From assembly GCA_016707115.1 (NCBI GenBank), contig JADJIH010000023.1:62001-126000 (forward strand): a stretch of DNA of 64,000 nucleotides. Reading direction: 5' to 3'. This document shows positions 54,858-64,000 of the stretch, one piece after another. Under the pieces are notes generated by a model. It saw only the letters and a list, made by a program, of their open reading frames with translations. It made no database searches and was not told the origin of the DNA. This stretch comes from Ignavibacteriales bacterium. Lineage in GTDB: Bacteria; Bacteroidota; Ignavibacteria; Ignavibacteriales; Ignavibacteriaceae. The number at the start of each line of letters is the position of its first letter. Within the stretch, counting starts at the first letter, position 1. Position numbers and translations under genes: made by a program.

Positions 54858-56200
54858 ATGAAAAAAACATTTACAGTTATTACAATAGTTTTCATAAACT
54901 TATTTACGAACGCACAAAACTCAACAGGACTTTCCGAGATAAACAAAGACGATCTAATTAAGAACGTTAGAATTCTTACCTCTCCGGATTTTGATGGAAG
55001 ATTGCCCGGCAGCGAAGGTTACAACAAAGCGGCAAAGTTTGCTGCAGATAAATTTTATGAGCTTGGGCTTAGGTATGCCGGGGATGAGCAGTATTTTCAA
55101 TCACTTTACCAGTAGTGTTTTGCGGATACGGAATATCAAGACCTGATTTGCACTATGATGATTACGCCGGAATAAATGTAAAAAACAAAATTGTAATGGT
55201 GTTTAAGCAAAATCCAAAATGGAAAAACGATGAAAAAGATTGGGGAACAAATTATCCACGAGAAAAATCTCTAGTTGCAAAAAAGCATGGGGCAAAAGGT
55301 ATTTTATTTCTTTCACTTCCAAATGATGAAAAACCACAGCCGCTTATTGGAAGTGTAATGCATGGTGAAGGTGAACAGCCAATTGATTTTCCACAACTCC
55401 ATATTTCGTTAGAAGCCGCAAATAAATTATTAAGCAAAACAGGATTTACCATAAGCGATTGCCAGACAAAGATTGATGAAAAGAAAAAACCTCTTTCAAT
55501 GAATCTAACCACAAAAGCGCAAATAGAAGTGAATGCTGTTTATGAAAAGAATGCCAGAACAATGAATGTTGTTGCAATGCTTGAAGGAATAGACGAAAAA
55601 CTTAAAGAAGAATATGTAATAATCGGTGCTCACTTAGATCACGTTGGATCTCAAGCGGACTTATTGTTTCCTGGTGCAAATGATAATGCCTCAGGTTCGG
55701 CAGCTGTTTTGGAAATAGCCAAAGCATTTACAAATGGCGGCTTGCAACCAAAACGTTCAATTGTTTTTGTTTTGTTTGCCAGCGAAGAACAAGGACTGAA
55801 CGGCGCAAAACATTTTGTTGAAAGCTGGAAAAAAGGTTATGATAAAATTGCAGCAATGATAAATTTGGATTGTGTTGGATATGGAGACAGCATTCAAGTT
55901 GGCAATGGTTTGAGCGCACCAAACCTTTGGGAAGTTGCAAACCAAATTGACGAAACAAGCTTTAACTCGATGGTAGAAAGAACATGGAAAGGCGGCGGTG
56001 CAGACGCAACACCATTTCACGAAAAAGATATTCCTTGTTTGTATTTTGTAACCACAAACAGTTATGATCATCTTCATCTTCCGTCAGATAAAGTAGAAAC
56101 ACTTAATCAGGTTTTATATGAAAAAGTTGTTAAGCTTGCTCACTTAACAGTAATGGAAATAGCAAACGGAAATTATGTTAGAGAAGAAATAATTAAATAA
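54858..56200 (+). pseudogene. M28 family aminopeptidase, interrupted near the N-terminus
   Basis: The first part (54858-55115) has a signal peptide (MKKTFTVITIVFINLFTNAQ) and the normal opening RILTSPDFDGRLPGSEGYNKAAKF...QYFQSLYQ, then a stop. The second part continues in another frame from ITLPVVFCGYGISRPDLHYDDYAG, a PA-domain edge, to the end. Zinc ligands are present: HLDHVG, NDNASGS, SEEQG, LDCVGYGD and DHLHLPSD. Normally several dozen residues lie between QYFQ and the FCGYG segment, so a stretch appears deleted, not just one base shifted. The protein is probably nonfunctional as read, or this is a collapsed assembly segment. Confidence 0.75.
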
Positions 56201-56225
56201 AAATAAATTATGTTATGAAGTTTGT

Positions 56226-56687
56226 ATGATAGACCATTTAACACATTTGTTTAAGTATGATTGCTGGGCAATGGAAAGAACAGCAAATTCAATTATTAAT
56301 CTTGAAGAAATCTTACCGAATGCAGTTAGAATACTCTCTCATATAATTTCTGCACAGCAAATATGGTTAAACAGAATTACCGGAACACACAGCAACATAA
56401 CGCCTTGGGATAATTACACTATAGATGAATCAATCTCGAAATCAGTTGAGCTGACGAGCAAATGGATAAATCTTTTTGAAGGAAGCGATAAAGCTTTTTT
56501 AGAAAAAAGAATTCAATATCAAAACTCTAAGGGAGAAACGTTTACAAACTCAATTAAAGATATTGCAACACATGTTATAAACCATGCTGCTTATCATCGT
56601 GCGCAAATAGCACAACATGTAAAACGTGCAAACGGAATTCCAGCGATTACTGACTATATTGTTTACCAGCGGGAGCTGCAAAAATAA
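56226..56687 (+). CDS. DinB-family protein
   Basis: The 153-residue four-helix protein shows the DinB metal site: His39 in ILSHIISAQQ and the H-x3-H pair in HVINHAAYHR (His120, His124). These proteins are metal-dependent, often thiol-transferase-like (bacillithiol/mycothiol-type) enzymes; the physiological substrate is unknown. It stands alone after the peptidase gene. Confidence 0.88.
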   Translation: MIDHLTHLFKYDCWAMERTANSIINLEEILPNAVRILSHIISAQQIWLNRITGTHSNITPWDNYTIDESISKSVELTSKWINLFEGSDKAFLEKRIQYQNSKGETFTNSIKDIATHVINHAAYHRAQIAQHVKRANGIPAITDYIVYQRELQK

Positions 56688-56852
56688 CGGGTTGGTATAC
56701 GAAAAGTTGAGAACTTTGGAACGATTATCTGTCCATTGAAAAAACTTAATACGATCTATATGCTTGAAATTAATTACTATCTGCTCAGTTATTATCTCTG
56801 TGTTATAGCCGGGATTTTATTTTGTATAGTTTTATTGACTGTTTACAAAAAA

Positions 56853-58688
56853 TTATTTATGGAAATACTTTTGAATCAATAAAAGCAATTCGGCTTTGTT
56901 AATAGGCTTCGCAATATAATCATTGCATCCCGCTTCAATTGCTTTTTCACGATCGCCATATAGTCCGTGAGCAGTCTGCGCTATTATGACAACCTCTTTG
57001 TTAAACTTCCGAATTTGGCGGGTGGCATCATATCCTCCCATATCGGGCATCCGAATATCCATCATTACCAAATCTATATCTGGATTTTTTTTGCACGCCT
57101 CAATGGCTTCGACGCCAGTTCTCGCTTTTATGATTTCTTTACCAAATGTTTTTAATGTTTTATCAATCAACATTTCCGATACTTTATCATCTTCGGCTAT
57201 TAGTATTTTTAGTTTTCTAATTAGATCGTTATTATCTGACGGCACAATTTGCTGAATAACGGGTTCGTTTATTAGCACTGCATTGTATGGCAAGGTGAAA
57301 TAAAAAGTTGATCCTACACCTACCTGGCTTGCAACCCGGATTTTACCACCCAGCATTTCGACATATGCCTTGGTAATAGATAACCCTAAACCCGCACCTT
57401 GCTGAGCCCATTCGTCAGGAATATCTGCCTGAATAAAGCGCTCAAATATGGCCCCGTGCCTGTCATTTGGAATCCCGATTCCTGTGTCTTTCACATAAAA
57501 TTCAAGATCACTATCCCTTTTGCTATACCCAATCTCAATTGTTCCTGTGTTACTATATTTAATGGCATTTTTAACAAGATTGGTAAGTATGGCATATACT
57601 TTTTCACGGTCGGTTTTTAGGATCGCTTCTTTTGTTGGTAATGGTGTGTTAAATGAGAGGATCATCCCCTTTGCCTCTACTTCGGGTTTGAAAAACGTAT
57701 AGATGTCCTGGATTTGTTCGTTTATATTCGACTCCTGAATTTCAAGCTTCATTAAGCCGGCTTCAATTTTAGAAATATCAACAATATCGTTGATTATGTT
57801 GAGCATACGAGCGCCACTTTTTTCAATAATCCTAATGTAATCTTGTTGCTCCTCACCAGTAAGACCGGGTTCTTTTAGCAATTCGGCAAAGCCAAGAATT
57901 CCGTTCATTGGTGTTCTGATTTCATGACTCATATTGGCGAGGAAGGCTGATTTAAGACGGTCGCTTTCTTCTGCCTGCTCTTTGGCTTTCAATAGTTCTT
58001 TGGTTCTTTCTTCCACTGTTCTCTCGAGGTTTTTGTTGGCATCTAACACAAGCAATCTTTCATTGTCCAGCTTCTGGCTCAAGAAAAAGTTGCGTCGCGT
58101 ATAATACTCGATGTTATATGCGGCAAACATCCCGATAAGATTTGCACTGATGAAGAAAAAATTGTTATTAATAAGTAATTCATCGGGCGTATGTGTATAA
58201 TATATTGCTCCGATATTATATATAAGGAGTATTGACCAACCCGCAATTGTAGCTAAAAAGAAACGGAGTTTAATAAAAAAGTAACCCGCAGAAAAGACTA
58301 GCATCATCCCGGCATAATATGTATAGTTTTCAGGCGCAAACATTGTCATGATGCTGATTCCGAAACCACCGGCAACAACACTGATGAGCAACAATGCTTG
58401 CCAAACTTTCTGAAATAACCGGGTGAAAGACAAAAGAAATACGATTGAGAGTATTGGAATAACAAATAAAAAGCGGATAGCATGGAAAGCTGTTGCATAT
58501 TCGGGAATTACTTGCGAATCGAGGTAACCGAAGGAACCATAAAGAAAAATAACTAATATAAATGCAACTCTAAATTGAAAAATAGAATCAGAGAAGTATT
58601 TTTTTAAAAAAAGATGCTCATTCACTTCTGAAAAAGCCAACGTAATCTTATTATAATTCATTGAAGCGTATGTTGGGTCTTGAATCAT
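56853..58688 (-). CDS. Hybrid sensor histidine kinase/response regulator
   Basis: The 611-residue protein has six hydrophobic segments at residues ~35-215 and a coiled-coil linker (NLERTVEERTKELLKAKEQAEES). A HisKA domain follows with the phospho-His in NMSHEIRTPMNGILG (His255), then an HATPase domain (NLVKNAIKYSNTG, GTGIGI-like KDTGIGIPND, GAGLGLSI). A C-terminal receiver has the phospho-Asp in MMDIRMPDMGG (Asp544) and the KP of IAKPINKAE. The membrane sensor looks like the MASE-type N-terminus of environmental kinases. No partner gene is adjacent, so phosphorelay partners are elsewhere. Confidence 0.92.
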   Translation of the reverse strand: MIQDPTYASMNYNKITLAFSEVNEHLFLKKYFSDSIFQFRVAFILVIFLYGSFGYLDSQVIPEYATAFHAIRFLFVIPILSIVFLLSFTRLFQKVWQALLLISVVAGGFGISIMTMFAPENYTYYAGMMLVFSAGYFFIKLRFFLATIAGWSILLIYNIGAIYYTHTPDELLINNNFFFISANLIGMFAAYNIEYYTRRNFFLSQKLDNERLLVLDANKNLERTVEERTKELLKAKEQAEESDRLKSAFLANMSHEIRTPMNGILGFAELLKEPGLTGEEQQDYIRIIEKSGARMLNIINDIVDISKIEAGLMKLEIQESNINEQIQDIYTFFKPEVEAKGMILSFNTPLPTKEAILKTDREKVYAILTNLVKNAIKYSNTGTIEIGYSKRDSDLEFYVKDTGIGIPNDRHGAIFERFIQADIPDEWAQQGAGLGLSITKAYVEMLGGKIRVASQVGVGSTFYFTLPYNAVLINEPVIQQIVPSDNNDLIRKLKILIAEDDKVSEMLIDKTLKTFGKEIIKARTGVEAIEACKKNPDIDLVMMDIRMPDMGGYDATRQIRKFNKEVVIIAQTAHGLYGDREKAIEAGCNDYIAKPINKAELLLLIQKYFHK

Positions 58689-58855
58689 TCTGCGTTTTTA
58701 GATAGACATTGAGCGTTGACTATATCAAGTTTATAAGTCTCATAAAAGCGAGACTTTATTTTTTCCAAACTTAAATAAATTTTCTTTATAAATTATTAAA
58801 TGAAGATTTAATTTAAAAATTATCTTAATATTGCCAACAATGCTTCTTTATGACC

Positions 58856-59302
58856 TTAATTTTCTTGTACAAATCTTTTTGTTGAAAGCGCTCCCAATAA
58901 AATATTAGCAACAAAAATGAGTTGTGCAAAAACAAATATCAGAAACAGACTTTGCGTTGTATTACCAATTAGTTCATATCTGTCGTTAGTAATCCGCGAT
59001 GGATTAATGCTTGAAAAAAGAATAATTATTATTAGTGCTGTGGTAAAAACAGTAGCAAGAACGTGTATCCATGTCATGGTAATAGAATATAGAAATTTCT
59101 TTGTTAACAAATAAAGCAACCAAAGAAAAGAGTGGTAAAAAGGAATTATCCAGAACATAGTTTTTATTGGAACACTAAACATTTTTATTTTCTGAAAATC
59201 AATTTCAGCAGTTAGGAAAAAGGCGGATGACAAAAAGAAAACCAGAGAGGCAACCAGCAATAAATATTCTGGCTTTTTATTGAGATTAAGTTTTTTGCTC
59301 AT
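58856..59302 (-). CDS. Four-helix membrane protein of unknown function
   Basis: This 148-residue protein has four hydrophobic segments (LLLVASLVFFLSSAFFL; IIPFYHSFLWLLYLLT; VLATVFTTALIIIILFS; LFLIFVFAQLIFVANILLGAL) and no recognised domain or catalytic motif. It might resemble small cytochrome-oxidase accessory proteins in size only. The gene stands alone between the kinase and propeller genes. Confidence 0.65.
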   Translation of the reverse strand: MSKKLNLNKKPEYLLLVASLVFFLSSAFFLTAEIDFQKIKMFSVPIKTMFWIIPFYHSFLWLLYLLTKKFLYSITMTWIHVLATVFTTALIIIILFSSINPSRITNDRYELIGNTTQSLFLIFVFAQLIFVANILLGALSTKRFVQEN

Positions 59303-59536
59303 ACTATAAAATAGCTTATTATCATTTTACAACTAAACATTCACGAATTCGAAATAATCTACAATACCTTTTTATATGCCCCGGGCTTTTTATCTGTTTG
59401 GAAAAGGGTTAATTGTAAATTCTCTAGGCGAGGAGTTTTTATTCTATATAACTAAGAAAAAAATGATGTAAAAACAGACATCAACGCACATTTAAGTTTA
59501 TATTCGCTGAGGTCCTACTTACATCCATTTCATTAT

Positions 59537-60595
59537 CTATTTAAACCCAAATCTTGTAAATGATTTTCCATTGAATTTGCAAATTGCTTCACCGTCTGTT
59601 ACAAACCAAAGCACTCCACTTTTGTCTTTGTAAATTGTCCATATTGAATTGCCTGCAAGTCCGTCCTTGGTAGTGTAATTTGTAAGTTTATTTCCGTCAT
59701 ATTTCCAGACTCCGGCATCAATCGTTCCAATCCAAAGGTTGCCGTTATCGTCTTCATTCATTGTCCATGGCCTGGCTAATGTTCCTTCTTTTCCCTTAAG
59801 TTTTTTCAAAAATCCGGGATTAGCTAAACCGTTTTCATCAGTAAAATTTGTAAAATCGTTTCCATTGAACCTGAATAAACCCGCACCATTGTTTCCAGCC
59901 CAAATGTTTCCTGCTTTGTCCTGATATAAGGTTCTTACTGCTGCCTTGTCCAATCCTAGCTCAGTAAAAAATGTAAACGAATCTCCGTCATAACGGCAAA
60001 CACCTTTTTCCTGAGTTCCAAACCAAACATTCCCGTCCTTATCAACAAGTGTGGAATAAATACTGTAAGGCCCATTCATATTTTTTTTGGATGGCCAGTA
60101 TGTAGGTGGGTATATATAAAAATTAGTAAATGATTTGCCATCGTAAAAGCATATATCGTTCGAATGACCAAAGAAGAGTCCACCTGTTTTATAGTTAAGC
60201 TTGCCCCTGGGTGCCTTTTTAATTGTGTCGGTATAATCTGTAAACGATACTCCATTAAAACAACAAACCCCATCGCGGGTAACAAACCATAAATTTCCAT
60301 TTATATCTTCCTGAATTGTCCATACAAAATTACTGCACAAACCATCTTTGTCAGTAATATGTGTAAGCGTTTTACCATCATAACGATATACTCCATCACT
60401 ATTGCTAGCAAACCAGTAGGCGTTGTTCTTGTCCTGAAAAATGCAGTCAATGTTTTTTCCAAGGCCCGAAACAGTTTCGCCAATGCTTGTTAATACACTT
60501 TGTTCTGGTTTGTTTTCTGTTGGTTTTTGGTTTTGTCCGTTACAAGCAACAAACACTGCCAAAAAGCTAGAAAGTAAAATCGTTTTCAATGTCAT
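59537..60595 (-). CDS. Lipoprotein two-component-regulator-type beta-propeller
   Basis: The 352-residue protein starts with a lipoprotein signal (LLSSFLAVFVAC, Cys at ~18) and has about seven propeller blades of the form 'DxxGNxWFGT...GVxxYDGxxxxxFT' (DKNNAYWFASNSDG, DINGNLWFVTRDG, DKDGNVWFGTQEKG, DKAGNIWAGNNGAG, DDNGNLWIGTIDAG). It lacks a histidine kinase, so it is a free sensor-like propeller. The broken gene at 61426-62498 is a paralogue. Confidence 0.88.
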   Translation of the reverse strand: MTLKTILLSSFLAVFVACNGQNQKPTENKPEQSVLTSIGETVSGLGKNIDCIFQDKNNAYWFASNSDGVYRYDGKTLTHITDKDGLCSNFVWTIQEDINGNLWFVTRDGVCCFNGVSFTDYTDTIKKAPRGKLNYKTGGLFFGHSNDICFYDGKSFTNFYIYPPTYWPSKKNMNGPYSIYSTLVDKDGNVWFGTQEKGVCRYDGDSFTFFTELGLDKAAVRTLYQDKAGNIWAGNNGAGLFRFNGNDFTNFTDENGLANPGFLKKLKGKEGTLARPWTMNEDDNGNLWIGTIDAGVWKYDGNKLTNYTTKDGLAGNSIWTIYKDKSGVLWFVTDGEAICKFNGKSFTRFGFK

Positions 60596-60695
60596 TTTAA
60601 TAAATCACAGTTGTTTTAGTTTTTTCTTCTCATTTTACCGTTAGATGCAGATGTTTTCTCATCAGCTTGATCTCGTTATTGGAGAACAACAGCCA

Positions 60696-61166
60696 TTACT
60701 TCTTCTTAGATTTTGGGACTAGATTTTTCTCATACTTCTCAATCCATTCCTTAGCGCTCATCTTTTTCATTAATTCAGCAATGAGTTTATAGGGAATCTC
60801 CTCCATCTTCTTAAAACGCACACAACTCTTACCCATATCCGGTTTTTGCTTGCTGTGTTTAGGATATTCACTAACAAACCACTTTAATAATTTGGGATCA
60901 GTATAAAGACCCAGATGATAAAAATTAATGGATCCCTTTTGCGAGGCAATGCCAGCAAAAGGTAATGGTTCTTCGGGCTTGCAATGGTAACCGGCGGGAT
61001 AAAGTTTATGAGGCACAACATAACCCAGGCCTCCGTAACTAATCGCAGGTTCAAATCCCTTGGGCAGGTTTTTAACAATTATATCGTGCAATTTATTAAA
61101 AGGCCCATGCCTGTCTTCGGGCAGGTTTAATAAAATATCCTTAACCGTTCTGCCTTGTGCTTTCAT
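60696..61166 (-). CDS. DUF1801 domain protein
   Basis: The 156-residue protein shows the DUF1801 pattern: the N-terminal LPEDRHGPFNKLHDIIVKNLP, EPAISYGGLGYVVPHKL (~38-54), LPFAGIASQKGSINFYHLGLY (~68-88) and CVRFKKMEEIP near ~110. The family is common in accessory regions and of unknown function, related by fold to YdhG/iron chaperone-like proteins. It is preceded by a structured intergenic element (see 61247-61355). Confidence 0.85.
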   Translation of the reverse strand: MKAQGRTVKDILLNLPEDRHGPFNKLHDIIVKNLPKGFEPAISYGGLGYVVPHKLYPAGYHCKPEEPLPFAGIASQKGSINFYHLGLYTDPKLLKWFVSEYPKHSKQKPDMGKSCVRFKKMEEIPYKLIAELMKKMSAKEWIEKYEKNLVPKSKKK

Positions 61167-61246
61167 ATGAGTATAGTTTTATTATTATTAATATTATTTA
61201 ATGTTTAAGTTTCATCTCTGTTGTAGCAATCTGATTTTAACGGTTC

Positions 61247-61355
61247 GCAGGCAACCGTGATGCGGTTTTCGGAGCCAATACACTTTGACATTACACAAAA
61301 GTAATTGGGAAGCAGATGCTTTCCAAACCTAAAAACCAGCATCATAATTGCCCGC
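61247..61355 (-). repeat. Long imperfect inverted repeat, possibly attC-like
   Basis: The two arms GCAGGCAACCGTGATGCGG (61247-61265) and CCAGCATCATAATTGCCCGC (61336-61355) pair along most of their length with a few mismatches and a bulge. They enclose a 70-base interior with smaller stems (CCAAT...ATTGG, GGAAGCA/TGCTTTCC). This structured ~110-base spacer between two accessory genes is what integron attC sites look like, but the exact GTTRRRY/RYYYAAC core sites could not be fixed. It could also be another type of intergenic repeat. Confidence 0.35.
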
Positions 61356-61425
61356 TATTAGCGGTTCGTTGCTTTTGCTCACTTTTGTCTGTTGTTGCAA
61401 ATTTTGTTTGTTAGTTCATTGTAGG

Positions 61426-62498
61426 CTAGTGTTTATATTCCGAATAATTAATAAATATTTTTCCATCGAAAAGGTAGAGACCTGTTTCTCTCGTCCCCAC
61501 CCAAAGATTTCTAGTTTTATCTTCCAAAATTGCCCAAATCCAAGGATTGATTAGTCCATCTTTAAACAGGTGAAGGATTTTCCATCGTAACGGAAAGACC
61601 ACCATCGCCACCAAACCAAAGGTTGCCGTTTTTGTCTTCTATAATCTTCGCAACCAGACCATTATAACCTGGTAAACCATCGCTTTTGGTAAAACTTGTA
61701 AATGTTTTACCATCATAACGGTAGGCTCCAGCCCAATTGCTGAACCAAATATTCCGTTTTTGTCTTGCAATTGAGGCCAAGCCCAATTATGACTGACTCG
61801 TTTCGACTCGAATTGAAGCGTTAGTTCTTTTAGTTTAAGGTTGGTTATAGATTTACCATCATACCGATACACACCTTTGTTAGTTCGTCCTCCAAACCAA
61901 ATGTTACCTGCTTTATCTTCTAAAATATGTTCCACTTTATCGTTACTCGTCATAAAGCCATTAGCGTTCTCATCAATTATAAACGGCGTAAAGGATTTGC
62001 CATCATAGATATAAACACCGTCTATTGTTACAAACCAAAGTCTTCCGCTTTTTGCCTGCATCATACTGTGAACTCGATGTGAGTTGCGATAGTATTCATT
62101 CTTGTTGGGAGGCAGGTTTTTTGGTAAAGGAATCTTGATTTCAGCAAATGTTTTACCATCGTAAAAACAAAGCCCCGCATCAGTACCTATCCAAATTTTA
62201 CCATCTTTATCTTCCAAAATGGAAGAAATATTATTACTGTTTAGCCCATTGGTCACTAAGAATTGACTAAACGATTTCCCGTCATATTTATAAAGCCCAT
62301 TATCTGAGGTTCCAAACCAAAGGTTACCTGCTTTGTCCTGCAGACCACATTGAACATTGCCATTTCCTCTGTTTTTTATAAGTTTTGGATGTTCCTTTTC
62401 TTTTGGCAAATCTTTTTAACTTGTCCGTCACAGGCAGTCCCCAAAAGTAGTATTGTCAGAAAAGTAAAACTTGCCTTTGTAAGAAAATTTTTTTTCAT
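61426..62498 (-). pseudogene. Lipoprotein beta-propeller, broken by several frameshifts
   Basis: ATG 62498 begins a lipoprotein signal (KKNFLTKASFTFLTILLLGTAC). One base is missing near 62416 where AAAAAGATTTG should read with six A's; a second near 61752 (AAA to AA) breaks DKNGNIWFS; two more lie between 61560 and 61610 around the RYDGKSFT segment. Between them the frames spell continuous propeller blades (NLWFGTSDNGLYKYDG, NIWFGGRTNKGVYRYDG, NLWVGTRETGLYLFDG) like the intact gene at 59537. Four or more indels within 1.1 kb is denser than elsewhere, so genuine decay is plausible, although homopolymer errors fit some. Confidence 0.75.
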
Positions 62499-62632
62499 AG
62501 TTCAAATTGTCTTTGAGGTTTTGTTATCTATTTGTCGGTTTGGGTGTCACTCTGCAATGACCACTAACATAATTCTTTACACAATACAGCATATAATCTT
62601 CTTTAAAACTAAAATTGTTTTGCAATAACTAT

Positions 62633-63919
62633 CTACAATTTTTCTAAGCTTTGCTTGTGCGCCATTATAGTTTTATCCAAATCTTCTTTGCTATGAACTG
62701 TTGAAACAAACAAAGCTTCAAACTGTGCCGGTGCAAGATAGATTCCGCGATTCAGCATTTCGTGAAAATATTTTCCGTACAATGCAGTATCAGAAGTTAA
62801 TGCAGATTTAAAATCATTAACAGGTTTTTCCGTAAAAAACATGCACATCATAGAGCCAACACGATTTATTGCATAATTTTTTCCAACAGATTTTAAGTTT
62901 TCTTTAAATCCATTTTCCAAATACATGGATGCTTTTTCTAACTGCACATAAATTTCCGGATGTTCTTTAATGTAAGATAGCGCAGCAAATCCTGCACACA
63001 TTGCAAGCGGATTTCCGCTTAATGTTCCTGCCTGGTAAACAGGACCGCTTGGTGAAAGCATTTCCATAATTTCTCTCTTACCGCCAAACGCACCAACAGG
63101 TAAACCGCCACCAATAATTTTTCCGAATGTAGAAAGATCAGGTTTAACACCTAAAATTTCCTGTGCACCGCCAGCAGCAACACGAAATCCTGTCATCACT
63201 TCATCAAAAATTAAAACGATACCTTCTTCATTACAGATTTCCCTTAACTCAACAAGAAATTCTTCATTGGCTTGCACAACGCCCATATTGCCTGCAATCG
63301 GCTCTATAATAATCGCCGCAATTTGTCCACGGTATTGTGTAACCAATTCTTTAACAGAATTAATATTATTGTAATCAGCAAGTAAAGTATCTGAAGCATT
63401 TGCTTTTGTAACACCGGGAGAAGTTGGAACGCCAAACGTTAAAGCACCGCTGCCAGCTTTAATTAAAAAATGATCTGCGTGTCCGTGATAGCATCCTTCA
63501 AATTTTATAAACTTATCTCGCCCGGTATATCCGCGAGCAACACGAACAGCGCTCATTGTAGCTTCGGTTCCGCTGTTAACCATTCTCACCATTTCTACGG
63601 AAGGAACTAAATCGGCGATTAACTGCGCCATCTTTACTTCCATTTCAGTCGGTGCGCCAAAGCTTGTTCCGTTTTCAAATGTGCGTATTAGTGCTTCTTT
63701 AATAAACGTCGGATTGTGTCCGAATAAATGCGGTCCCCAGCTTCCGATGTAATCGATGTATTCGTTACCATCAACATCATAAAACTTTGAGCCAGCGCCT
63801 CGCTCAATAAACAGCGGATCTCCGCCGACAGATTTAAATGCTCTTACCGGTGAGTTTACTCCGCCCGGAATATATTTTTTTGCTTTTTCAAATAGTTGTT
63901 TGCTTTTTGTTGTGTTCAT
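62633..63919 (-). CDS. hemL: Glutamate-1-semialdehyde 2,1-aminomutase
   Basis: The 428-residue PLP enzyme contains the class III aminotransferase core: NSGTEATMSAVRVARGYTGRD (~118-138), the Asp of IFDEVMTGFRV (~240) and the Schiff-base Lys in TFGKIIGGGLPVGAFGG (~266). It converts glutamate-1-semialdehyde to 5-aminolevulinate in the C5 haem pathway. The upstream region is AT-rich with TTATGAT repeats. No other hem gene is in the window. Confidence 0.97.
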   Translation of the reverse strand: MNTTKSKQLFEKAKKYIPGGVNSPVRAFKSVGGDPLFIERGAGSKFYDVDGNEYIDYIGSWGPHLFGHNPTFIKEALIRTFENGTSFGAPTEMEVKMAQLIADLVPSVEMVRMVNSGTEATMSAVRVARGYTGRDKFIKFEGCYHGHADHFLIKAGSGALTFGVPTSPGVTKANASDTLLADYNNINSVKELVTQYRGQIAAIIIEPIAGNMGVVQANEEFLVELREICNEEGIVLIFDEVMTGFRVAAGGAQEILGVKPDLSTFGKIIGGGLPVGAFGGKREIMEMLSPSGPVYQAGTLSGNPLAMCAGFAALSYIKEHPEIYVQLEKASMYLENGFKENLKSVGKNYAINRVGSMMCMFFTEKPVNDFKSALTSDTALYGKYFHEMLNRGIYLAPAQFEALFVSTVHSKEDLDKTIMAHKQSLEKL

Positions 63920-64000
63920 GATTTTTTTTATGTATAAAAAATAGTACGCGGATTATTATGATTTTTAATGATCATAACTTATCAGTCTCATCATAATGAT

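Noticed and set aside
56760..56882. A 40-codon ORF (MLEINYYLLSYYLC...) with one hydrophobic segment after the DinB gene
   Set aside because: It has no ribosome binding site and overlaps the 3' end of the convergent histidine kinase gene; too weak to call as a gene.
1..64000. CRISPR array, tRNA, rRNA, or insertion sequence
   Set aside because: No regularly spaced repeats, no tRNA-like cloverleaf in gaps I read, and no transposase-like protein were seen.

Overview
The window looks like the chromosomal replication-origin neighbourhood of an AT-rich, Gram-negative member of the Bacteroidota/Chlorobiota/Ignavibacteriota lineage, most likely Ignavibacteriota. This is inferred from Por-type (T9SS) C-terminal sorting domains with the NYPNPFNP signature at 144-2795 and 3136-5739, many SPI or lipoprotein signal peptides, secreted OmpA proteins, and overall gene style. 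No rRNA or tRNA gene was seen.

Layout. 1-5.7 kb: secreted beta-propeller and Asp-box repeat proteins. 5.8-11 kb: a frameshifted S9 peptidase, a doubly broken membrane gene, two small RRM proteins flanking a DUF2721 protein, and a DUF134-NifX pair preceded by a perfect 20-bp palindrome. 11-14.9 kb: metH behind a SAM-I riboswitch and an attenuator-type terminator. 15-17 kb: hldD, an extremely acidic protein and a Nudix hydrolase. 17.4-24.8 kb: a same-strand block bracketed by two OmpA paralogues. Inside it are three mutually related secreted proteins, a leucine-rich-repeat protein and a CsgG/LpoB-like protein. This is the best candidate for an undescribed envelope system. 24.8-30.9 kb: a membrane protein, an overlapping pair of conserved unknowns, and a run of small metabolic or accessory genes. 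30.9-39.5 kb: beta-mannosidase and hydrolase (minus strand), then glgA, methyltransferase, YciI, DNA glycosylase, cupin, a broken DUF4440 gene and an esterase.

39.5-54.8 kb is the core: patatin/BamA-like fusion, yidC, rnpA and rpmH run leftwards, and dnaA, a small lipoprotein, dnaN, recF, a DciA-like gene, gyrB and gyrA run rightwards. The AT-rich gap between rpmH and dnaA carries perfect DnaA boxes, one of them overlapping the dnaA start codon. 54.8-64 kb: an M28 peptidase with an apparent internal deletion, DinB protein, hybrid histidine kinase, two propeller proteins (one heavily disrupted), a DUF1801 protein, a structured attC-like intergenic element, and hemL.

A recurring pattern is single-base indels inside otherwise well conserved genes (S9 peptidase, recF, gyrA, DUF4440 protein, propeller protein), often in short homopolymers. 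Because gyrA is essential, most of these are probably consensus errors of the assembly rather than real mutations; the affected genes are annotated across the break.
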